Shown here piece by piece: positions 28,443 to 34,415 of a stretch of 34,415 nt of DNA (its first letter is position 1; each line of letters starts with the position of its first letter). A program made the translations under genes and the position numbers. This stretch comes from Candidatus Sungiibacteriota bacterium (GTDB lineage: Bacteria; Patescibacteriota; Minisyncoccia; Sungbacterales; HO2-52-23). Below the pieces are notes generated by a model. That model had not been told where the DNA came from. It ran no database searches and saw nothing but the letters and a program-made list of their open reading frames with translations. The stretch covers positions 1 to 34,415 of the forward strand of contig JACPMG010000025.1 in the NCBI GenBank assembly GCA_016186095.1. Reading direction: 5' to 3'.

Positions 28443-29381
28443 GTGAAAACGTGGCTAGGATTTATCTGGCCCAGTTCGCAAAAAGCGAGGTGGATACTTG
28501 CTATTTTGGTGTTTCTCATAATTGGCTGGCTGGTCGTCTCAGGCAGATCTGATCCCAAGCAGACCAAAAGGCCGGATAATGCCTCGTTGCTCGCACGGGA
28601 AGAGCAGTTAAAAAAACTTAATCAGGATACAGACAATGACGGCCTAAAGGACTGGGAAGAGGCAATATTCCGTACCGATCTAAAAAATCCTGATACGGAT
28701 GGGGATGGCACCAAAGACGGAGATGAGATCGGACTAAGACGCGACCCTGCTATAAAAGGTCCGGACGATTTCCTAGCTACAACCACTGCTGTTAAGGACT
28801 CTCCGTATTTCCTGCCATCTAACCTTACCGGCCAACTGGCGGAAAAATTCGGGATCAACGTGATCGTTCCACGCCTTTCCGGATCCAAGCGGCCGCTTGA
28901 TCTTGAATCCATCGGCGACCAGATTGCCGGAGAAACGCTTTACTCCTCAACACCCCAAAACTACTTCGCGGAAAAAGACATTAAAGTATCCAAAGACAAT
29001 AGCGCTAAAGCGTTTGAGACCTACTCGCTTGCCATGATGGAATCAGATGCGGTATTTAGCGGCATCACCCGCTCGCCTCTGGAAATTTTTTCTGATGCCC
29101 TGCAAAGCGACAATTTGTCCTCGCTAAATACGCTTGACCCCTACTTATCGGCCTACGACAAAAAACTTGAGCACATGAAGCAGGCCGCTGTTCCCTCGCA
29201 GCTTACTTCGTTTCACCTCCGTTACCTGGATCTTGTCCAAGCCCAAAAAACCGCCGTACAAAAAATCAGAAACGCGGAATCAGATATAGTCGGCGCGGTC
29301 GTAGGCACTCAGGAATTTGCTTCCAACTTCCAGCAATTTCAGTCTTTAATGCAAGGTCTAAGCTATGCTCCGGCTCAATAA
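28443..29381 (+). CDS. Membrane-anchored protein with Ca-binding type-3-like repeats
   Basis: 312 aa, GTG start at the predicted transcription start. One N-terminal membrane helix (about residues 17-36, RWILAILVFLIIGWLVV), then two Asp-rich loops at residues 60-100 (DTDNDGLKDWEEAIF and DTDGDGTKDGDEIGL). These are thrombospondin type-3/EF-hand-like calcium loops. The rest is helical and should lie outside the cell. Function unknown. It heads a run of secretion-like genes, and the next gene starts inside its last 17 nt. Proteins of this plan are often found next to TrbL/VirB6-like genes in CPR genomes, as I recall; here the adjacency is direct. Confidence 0.7.
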   Translation: MKTWLGFIWPSSQKARWILAILVFLIIGWLVVSGRSDPKQTKRPDNASLLAREEQLKKLNQDTDNDGLKDWEEAIFRTDLKNPDTDGDGTKDGDEIGLRRDPAIKGPDDFLATTTAVKDSPYFLPSNLTGQLAEKFGINVIVPRLSGSKRPLDLESIGDQIAGETLYSSTPQNYFAEKDIKVSKDNSAKAFETYSLAMMESDAVFSGITRSPLEIFSDALQSDNLSSLNTLDPYLSAYDKKLEHMKQAAVPSQLTSFHLRYLDLVQAQKTAVQKIRNAESDIVGAVVGTQEFASNFQQFQSLMQGLSYAPAQ

Positions 29382-31548
29382 CCTGCAAAAATTTACCGCC
29401 GCTCTTATTCTTCTGATTTTTGTTGTCGAAATTATCGCAGCCCCCGTTTCTGTGCATGCGCAGCAAAGTTCCGGCAGCTCGACCGGGCAAACCGCGGTGT
29501 TTGCCACTCTTGGCGCGGTGGCTGCCGGGGTTGCTGCTTTTTGCATAGCCCAGGCTGTTTCGGAAGGTAAAATCTTCGGTTCTGGAATCGGCAAGACGTT
29601 TCAATGTTCCGTCACCAACCCGCCCGGAGTTCACCTCCTTTCGGCGGACGGCCTTAAAAAATGGATCTTTGATCCGGCGGCGCGCATTATCATCCGCGCG
29701 CTCCTGCAAGCCACTACCCAGCAAATCGTCTCCTGGATCCAGGGCAATGGAGGTAAAAACGTCGGGTATGTTAAAAATCTGGAAGCGGCACTGCGTCATG
29801 AGGCCGATGCCGCCGGAGGAGAATTTTTAAACAATCTTACCGGAATCAATCTTTGCGGCAACATCGGCGCCTTTTTGCAGATCACCTTGCGCACTCCAGG
29901 ACTTCGGCAAAGACTTGAGTGTACCGTAACCGATATCGTGCGCAATTTGGACAATTTTTACAGAGATTTTCAGCAGGGCGGCTGGCCGGCATTTATTCGC
30001 GTATCGCTCGAGCCGCAAAATAATCCTTACGGCGCTTATATGATCGCGCTTGACGCTAAAATCAGCGCTGAAGCAAGCAGGCAACAGGGGTTTTTGGAGC
30101 CATTGAAAAAAAGTTTTCCCTTTGAAGGATTTAAGGTGGCGGTCCCGAAGAGATGTTACGCGGTACGAACCGGCTCTTCCAGCGAGTTTCCGGAAGAGGG
30201 GGCTTTGGCCGGAAGAAAAACTGCGCTGCAAAATACGCCCGAAGGTAAAAACGCGCAGGGCTTGGCCGCGACCATAGGACCGCTAATGCAACAGACCGGT
30301 CCAGCACCTCTCAGGCCGATTGAAGAAGAGTTTGCGCCTAACCAGCAAGGACGAATTGAGGATCTTGGCACCGACCAAGCGCGCATAGAACAGGCGAGAA
30401 AAGAGGCCGCGGAGGAAGCCGCTAGAAAAGAACGGGAAAGGATTATCGAAGTGCAGCCAAACTTCGCCGAATTGTCGGGCGGGCTTAGCCCTCAACAAAC
30501 TGCCGTGGTGGGCGAGAAAAATCGTGAAGATAAAGGAGTCTTTTGCGTAACCGAATTTGAATACAAAACCCCCGGCACCCTTATTGCCGATGGCCTTTCT
30601 AAGGCAACCTTTGGCGGACTCGATTTTGCCTGGTCGGCCAAAGAGTTTGACGAGGCCATCTCGGTCATCATCAACGCCCTGATAAACAAACTTGTCACCT
30701 CCACCTTTGCCGGAAGCGATTCTGGCACCAGCGGACAAGGACTTTTTGACTCCGGATTTAACAACCTTCCGCGCGAGGATCTGACCGAAAGCGTAATTGC
30801 CAAGAGGATCAACGACGGCCTCTTTATGGCCGATGCCGCTCTAGCCCTTGCCGATGCCGCGCTTTTGAGCGAGCGCAGAGATTTGTTTGCTGCCAGAAAA
30901 CAACTGGAGGAGCTTAAGCGGGCAGATCCTTCGGGGACATCTGCGGAAATACCGGCGCTTCAGTCAAAGATATCTTCTTTACAAACATCCATTGCCACGT
31001 CTTTGGAAGTAAAAAAGCGCGTGCTTTTTAGCCAGTACGATCTGCTCCTGATGAAGCGGTCTTTGGCCGCAAGCGCAACACCATCTGAAATCCAGCGCGT
31101 GGCGCAGGATCTGCCTATCATACTTTTGCGCCTTGGCGACGCGACCTCGCGTCTGGGCGCGCTACCGGCTTCTCCTCTTTCCTCCGGAAGCAATAAGGGC
31201 GATCTGCTGGAGATGACGCGCGGAACCAAAAATAATCTTACTAACGCCCTAGCTATGGTTGATGATACCGGCAAAGAAGTTGAACGGGTGCTTGCCGGAG
31301 GCCTTATTGACTCTATCAAACGCCAAGAGCTGACCTTGGCCCGCGCAGCACTCCTGACACAACGCGGACTCCTGCAAAATCAGCTCGACGCGGTAGTTTT
31401 GCTTGAAAAAGACGCGGCCAAAACCGACAATCAAGATCGCATCCGCGACTTAACCAACGATCTGGTCAAACGGCTATTTACCCTAAACCAATTGCTTGAG
31501 CAGACCGGAGATATTTTCGTAAAAATTGACGCGTCGCTTAAACAATGA
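29365..31548 (+). CDS. Large exported coiled-coil protein of the secretion-like cluster
   Basis: 727 aa. A signal peptide at residues 9-32 (ALILLIFVVEIIAAPVSVHA then QQSSG) suggests export. A second hydrophobic stretch, VFATLGAVAAGVAAFCIAQA, follows near residue 50. The middle has a conserved-looking globular part with Cys residues, then an Ala/Glu/Arg-rich helix (KEAAEEAARKERER) near residue 345 and a long helical C-terminus (about residues 480-720) with heptad-like spacing. Not recognised as a named family. It overlaps the genes on both sides (17 nt and 4 nt), so the three are one translational unit. A role as an extracytoplasmic component of the TrbL/VirB6-type machine is inferred. Confidence 0.65.
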   Translation: MLRLNNLQKFTAALILLIFVVEIIAAPVSVHAQQSSGSSTGQTAVFATLGAVAAGVAAFCIAQAVSEGKIFGSGIGKTFQCSVTNPPGVHLLSADGLKKWIFDPAARIIIRALLQATTQQIVSWIQGNGGKNVGYVKNLEAALRHEADAAGGEFLNNLTGINLCGNIGAFLQITLRTPGLRQRLECTVTDIVRNLDNFYRDFQQGGWPAFIRVSLEPQNNPYGAYMIALDAKISAEASRQQGFLEPLKKSFPFEGFKVAVPKRCYAVRTGSSSEFPEEGALAGRKTALQNTPEGKNAQGLAATIGPLMQQTGPAPLRPIEEEFAPNQQGRIEDLGTDQARIEQARKEAAEEAARKERERIIEVQPNFAELSGGLSPQQTAVVGEKNREDKGVFCVTEFEYKTPGTLIADGLSKATFGGLDFAWSAKEFDEAISVIINALINKLVTSTFAGSDSGTSGQGLFDSGFNNLPREDLTESVIAKRINDGLFMADAALALADAALLSERRDLFAARKQLEELKRADPSGTSAEIPALQSKISSLQTSIATSLEVKKRVLFSQYDLLLMKRSLAASATPSEIQRVAQDLPIILLRLGDATSRLGALPASPLSSGSNKGDLLEMTRGTKNNLTNALAMVDDTGKEVERVLAGGLIDSIKRQELTLARAALLTQRGLLQNQLDAVVLLEKDAAKTDNQDRIRDLTNDLVKRLFTLNQLLEQTGDIFVKIDASLKQ

Positions 31549-32972
31549 CCACGCGAAAGAAAAAACTGATTATATGCGCGGCAAGCGTATTTCTCGCGGT
31601 TGCGATTTTTGGATTGCTCGCGGGAACCGTTCTCGCAAACCACGAGCCGGGCCATGCGCCGACTCCTGTAAGTTCGTCGCAGGGGAGCGGCTTTTCTGAC
31701 TGGGTGGGAAGCATCGGCGGCTTTTTCACCGGGCTCACTTCGCAACCAGCGCTGGCGATATGGCAGGGATTGCTTTTGATTGTGCAGACGCTGGCGAGCG
31801 CCCTAGTTTTCATAACCGCATTTTTTCTTGACAACATTTTCTACTACAACGTGGTCTTGAACCCTAATAATATGCCTGTCGTGCAAGAGGGTTGGACGAT
31901 CATGCGCGATATTGCCAACTCCATTTTCATCCTAATAATTCTTTGGATAGCTTTCACCCTGATCTTTAACCTTTCCGGACCCAAAACCGGAAAACTCCTG
32001 GTACGAATAGTGATAATAGCGTTCCTAATAAACTTCAGCTTAGCCATGGTGTCTGTGGTCTTCGGCGTAGCCAACGCGCTGGCCGTTCCTTTTCGAGATG
32101 CTATAGCCGGAGAAAATAAAAATGATGTTGCCGCTATTATACTTGGCAGGGTGCGGATCCAGAGTATTTTTGAGACTCCCAGTGCTGCAACTGTACAAAA
32201 ATATAAAGATGCGCCTCAAGTAAAAGCCAATACCTGCGGCTTTGGCTCCCTAACCACTCAAGCCGGAATTGGCTGCGTATTGGGAGCGGAGACCATAGAC
32301 TTCGCAACTTCATTCACAAAAGGCTTTGCCACGGGCGCGGATTTTCTGACCGGGTCCTTAAGCCGCTCTGTTTCTATGACCATGTCCATCATTTTTCTGC
32401 TGATGACGATCCTGGCTTTCATCGTGGCCTCCGTAACACTACTGATTCGGCTGGTGGCCATGGTCTTTTTAGGTATTTTGGCGCCGGCGGCCTTTATTGC
32501 CGCGGCCATTCCCACGGCTAAAGCCCAGCAATTGTGGAACAAATGGCTTTCCGAACTTTTCTGCTGGGCATTTTACGCGCCTGCGTTTTATTTTCTCTTC
32601 TGGTTATCGCTGCGGATGCTGGAGGTAATGACCAACAATTTGCCCGAGGCGTCGCCGGGAAATTTTGGGGCATTCATACTGGCCATGGTTCCTTTTGTTA
32701 TATTTTTCGCCTTTCTCTGGGCTTCGGTGAAAATAGGGAAAACCCTTGGATGCGAGTCTTGCCGCGGCAACTACGGTGGCGACAGGAGGAGCTGGGAGAC
32801 TCGCCGCCATGGCGCTAAGGCCGGGTGGCGCCGTCAGCAGAGGGCTTACTGGAATTGCAGGAGCGCGACTAAAAGTGGGTGGGCGCGAGATGAGACCTCT
32901 TCGCTGGATTGGGGGTGCGTATCCGCAGCGTCTTGCTGCTGGATTCATGGGCCAACAACAGCAAAAAATTGA
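31545..32972 (+). CDS. TrbL/VirB6-like polytopic membrane protein (frame 1; genuine coding probably ends near 32745)
   Basis: A signal/first helix (IICAASVFLAVAIFGLLAG), then about six to seven further membrane segments, including ILIILWIAFTLIFNLSG, IVIIAFLINFSLAMVSVVFG, MSIIFLLMTILAFIVASV and LVAMVFLGILAPAAFIAAA. This layout fits the TrbL/VirB6 channel proteins of type IV secretion systems and is common in CPR pilus-like loci. After FLWASVKIGKTL the frame turns into Cys/Trp/Arg-rich sequence unlike protein, while the frame one base later continues with ordinary sequence to 33546. So the last 75 residues of this ORF are probably an artefact of a single-base shift. It starts in an ATGA overlap. 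Confidence 0.75.
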   Translation: MTTRKKKLIICAASVFLAVAIFGLLAGTVLANHEPGHAPTPVSSSQGSGFSDWVGSIGGFFTGLTSQPALAIWQGLLLIVQTLASALVFITAFFLDNIFYYNVVLNPNNMPVVQEGWTIMRDIANSIFILIILWIAFTLIFNLSGPKTGKLLVRIVIIAFLINFSLAMVSVVFGVANALAVPFRDAIAGENKNDVAAIILGRVRIQSIFETPSAATVQKYKDAPQVKANTCGFGSLTTQAGIGCVLGAETIDFATSFTKGFATGADFLTGSLSRSVSMTMSIIFLLMTILAFIVASVTLLIRLVAMVFLGILAPAAFIAAAIPTAKAQQLWNKWLSELFCWAFYAPAFYFLFWLSLRMLEVMTNNLPEASPGNFGAFILAMVPFVIFFAFLWASVKIGKTLGCESCRGNYGGDRRSWETRRHGAKAGWRRQQRAYWNCRSATKSGWARDETSSLDWGCVSAASCCWIHGPTTAKN

Positions 32973-33546
32973 CGCGGAGCAGAAGAGCGTGGCTGGTTTT
33001 TCCCGCGACCAGCTTATCGCTGACTATGGGGCCTCTTTCGCGCCTGAACGAAAAGTTGCGATTATGCGTAGAGTAGCCCAAGAGGGCTGGATGAAGCAAT
33101 TTGGAGAAAAATACCACGATACCGGAGTGAAAAGCGGGCTTGATCTTGCTACGCGCTACGGAGCGCAGGGGCCGATCCTTGAGGAAATGCCGCACTTGGC
33201 CACCACAGAAAACGTATCAAACCTGCCCGAGGGAGCTACAAACCCGGATGCGATAAATGCAGTAGTGAAGCGGATCAAGGATAGGACTAAAATAAGAAAG
33301 GAGGTATATCGCGACCCGACCTCGGGTAATGATGTCGTGCGGGGAATCTTAATGAACACCAGTATTGACGAACTTACAAGAATCGCAAGGACCAACGCTG
33401 AACTGCACACGGCACTGCGAGAATTCATAGACGACGAATCCAAAATGGATACACTAAAGCCGCAGAGAATACCAGATCCCGCCGATCCTACAAGGGAGAT
33501 TGCTGACCCGAAGAGAATAAGCGAAGCCAAGTATATAAAAACATGA
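32746..33546 (+). CDS. C-terminal cytoplasmic part of the TrbL/VirB6-like protein, in the next frame
   Basis: The track opens this ORF at TTG 32746, with no Shine-Dalgarno site. The first residues (LDASLAAATTVATGGAGRLAAMA) continue the end of the last membrane helix of the 31545 ORF. They are followed by a Gly/Ala-rich linker and a soluble domain with SRDQLIADYG, KVAIMRRVAQEGWM, NAVVKRIKDRTK and ELTRIARTNAELHTALREF. The most economical reading is one gene, 31545-33546, broken by one extra base in or near GGGAAAACCC at about 32736-32745. A real mutation, an assembly error or a programmed +1 shift would all look the same. It ends in an ATGA overlap with the next gene. Confidence 0.6.
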   Translation: MDASLAAATTVATGGAGRLAAMALRPGGAVSRGLTGIAGARLKVGGREMRPLRWIGGAYPQRLAAGFMGQQQQKIDAEQKSVAGFSRDQLIADYGASFAPERKVAIMRRVAQEGWMKQFGEKYHDTGVKSGLDLATRYGAQGPILEEMPHLATTENVSNLPEGATNPDAINAVVKRIKDRTKIRKEVYRDPTSGNDVVRGILMNTSIDELTRIARTNAELHTALREFIDDESKMDTLKPQRIPDPADPTREIADPKRISEAKYIKT

Positions 33547-34415
33547 AGACATATTCTCAAGAAGAACTAACAGAACACTACGATAAGTTACCAGAAATCC
33601 TAAAGGATGCAATGTATAGTTCTGATATTGCTAGTAAAATGGTTGCTGTCGGCAAAAAATTCGGCCTCACCATTGAAAAAATTGGGATTATGGCCGAGCA
33701 GACGGGCTATATTGTCTTGGGACTTGTAAGGCCGGGGGAATTTATACAGATACTTGCTGACGCGCTTGGGATAGGTGCGGATAAAGCCAGCGAAATCGCC
33801 AAAGAAATAAATTCGCAGGTTTTGTATCCCCTGCGCGAGGCGCTAAAGGCGACCCATCAAATTGAAATATCAGAAATAGAATCAGTCCCTAGGCCTTCGG
33901 CCGGGATCCCGGCCGCTGGAAGCGGCTTAGGGAGAATACAGAATCAAGAATTAAGAACGGTTACGCCGCAGGCGCCGGCGCAAGAATCAAGAAGTATGAA
34001 GCAAGAATTAAGGGAAGCCGAAACGGATAAAATTAAACCCGTTCCTCCGCCCACTCCGGTTGATCTTGGGCCGAAACCAACGCCGGTCGCGGAATCCAAA
34101 TTCTTTGATAAATTTGCCGCGCCAAAAGCCGCTCCGCCTCCGCTCAAGGTTTCACTTCCTCAGGAGGAGAGGCCTTTACCGCCGAAGCCGCCAGCGCCCC
34201 CCGCACAACCCCCTCCTACGCCCCTAGCTTCCGCCGACGCTAAAGCTTTGGCGGACAAGCCGGAGGGCAAAGCAAAAATCCCACCGCTTGATTTGCGGAA
34301 AGTAACCCCGCCTACGCATAAAGCTATGGCGGGCAAGTCAGAGCGCATGCGTGAAGCAATTTTTGCACCGCCGATTGAACCAGAAGAAAAGCCGAAAGAA
34401 ACTCCTGCGCCAGAA
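33543..34415 (+). CDS. Partial Pro-rich protein of the secretion-like cluster (missing from the ORF track)
   Basis: An open frame from ATG 33543 (ATGA overlap with the previous stop) runs off the window; 291 codons are visible without a stop. Residues 1-105 look like a folded helical domain: YDKLPEILKDAMYSSDIASKM, KKFGLTIEKIGIMAEQTGY, FIQILADALGIGADKASEIAKEINSQV. After that it is a low-complexity Pro/Ala/Lys-rich tail with DNA elements in frame: a cruciform-like palindrome (33887-33932), two heptad tracts, and two CCGCC...CAAG palindromes. Not recognised as a named family. It probably acts with the TrbL/VirB6-like protein, judged only by the tight overlap. Confidence 0.75.
   Translation, partial: MKTYSQEELTEHYDKLPEILKDAMYSSDIASKMVAVGKKFGLTIEKIGIMAEQTGYIVLGLVRPGEFIQILADALGIGADKASEIAKEINSQVLYPLREALKATHQIEISEIESVPRPSAGIPAAGSGLGRIQNQELRTVTPQAPAQESRSMKQELREAETDKIKPVPPPTPVDLGPKPTPVAESKFFDKFAAPKAAPPPLKVSLPQEERPLPPKPPAPPAQPPPTPLASADAKALADKPEGKAKIPPLDLRKVTPPTHKAMAGKSERMREAIFAPPIEPEEKPKETPAPE
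33887..34015. repeat. Cruciform-like palindrome plus two heptad tracts in the last gene
   Basis: CCCTA and TAGGG enclose three small hairpins (33887-33932). Directly after come AGAATAC, AGAATCA, AGAATTA, AGAACGG (33933-33960). A second tract, CAAGAAT, CAAGAAG, TATGAAG, CAAGAAT, TAAGGGA, is at 33981-34015. Confidence 0.7.
34231..34337. repeat. Two in-frame CCGCC...GGCGG(G/A)CAAG palindromes
   Basis: Copy 1 (34231-34259) runs CCGCCGACGC to TTTGGCGGACAAG; copy 2 (34308-34337) runs CCGCCTACGC to TATGGCGGGCAAG. Translated as ADAKALADKPE and PTHKAMAGKSE. Related to 14051-14077. Confidence 0.7.

Noticed and set aside
6463-34015. Could the short tandem repeats be CRISPR arrays?
   Set aside because: Units are 7 nt, contiguous, with no spacers of constant length, and no cas genes are seen.
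52-34415. Alternative genetic code (UGA as Gly)
   Set aside because: TGA serves as the stop of tmk, the NYN gene, the 727-aa protein and others at sensible ends, and no gene needs TGA read-through.

Overview
The window looks like chromosomal DNA of a Candidate Phyla Radiation bacterium, most likely Parcubacteria/Patescibacteria. I infer this from several things seen together: short versions of core enzymes, very tight packing with ATGA overlaps, tRNAs with no encoded CCA, a PrsW family protease, TraR/DksA and NYN proteins, and a TrbL/VirB6-like secretion cluster with secreted coiled-coil and Ca-binding-repeat proteins. In-frame repeat peptides inside essential genes also fit. TGA is used as an ordinary stop, so the UGA=Gly code of Gracilibacteria/SR1 is not in use. 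No database search was possible; family names come from motifs.

Layout. (1) 52-6180 is a nucleotide-metabolism island: thymidylate kinase, a tandem-domain ThyX-like protein, a conserved protein of unknown function, two paralogous deoxyribosyltransferase-like proteins, two NUDIX proteins and a P-loop nucleotide-kinase-like protein. (2) 6242-11914 carries tsaD, a nucleotidyltransferase, valS, a PrsW protease and an Hsp20. (3) 11943-15610 is a leftward block in which protein genes alternate with tRNAs: cca, tRNA-Pro, an exo/endonuclease-phosphatase, a tRNA remnant, tRNA-Ala, a methyltransferase and a small exported protein. (4) 15647-16970 is a gene-poor, repeat-rich tRNA region with tRNA-Arg, a duplicated tRNA 3' end, two copies of a 63-bp hairpin element, and a tRNA-Lys nested inside a second, broken Lys-like tRNA. 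(5) 16975-22755 has a ClpP-like protease, then rpsO, a NYN protein, pnp, a membrane protein and a dksA/traR variant. (6) 22853-28383 has a YifB-type ATPase, a LysM-M23 envelope hydrolase, a UvrD-type helicase and rsmA. (7) 28443 to the end is a secretion or pilus-like cluster: an anchored Ca-repeat protein, an exported coiled-coil protein, a polytopic TrbL/VirB6-like protein (frameshifted), and a Pro-rich protein that runs off the window and is missing from the ORF track.

Two themes stand out. First, several core genes have a sigma70-like promoter whose -10 box lies 6-8 nt before the start codon, so their mRNAs should be leaderless (rpsO, dksA, cca, a 28443 GTG start, both deoxyribosyltransferase-like genes). 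Many accessory genes instead have clear Shine-Dalgarno sites. Second, the window is full of short palindromic elements and degenerate tandem repeats with a 7-nt period. They sit in intergenic hairpins just before start codons, in frame inside tsaD, valS, uvrD, rsmA, cca and the last gene, and inside a tRNA. GC-rich palindromes repeatedly abut the heptad tracts, which suggests one composite family of mini-elements. This is the strongest candidate here for an undescribed phenomenon.
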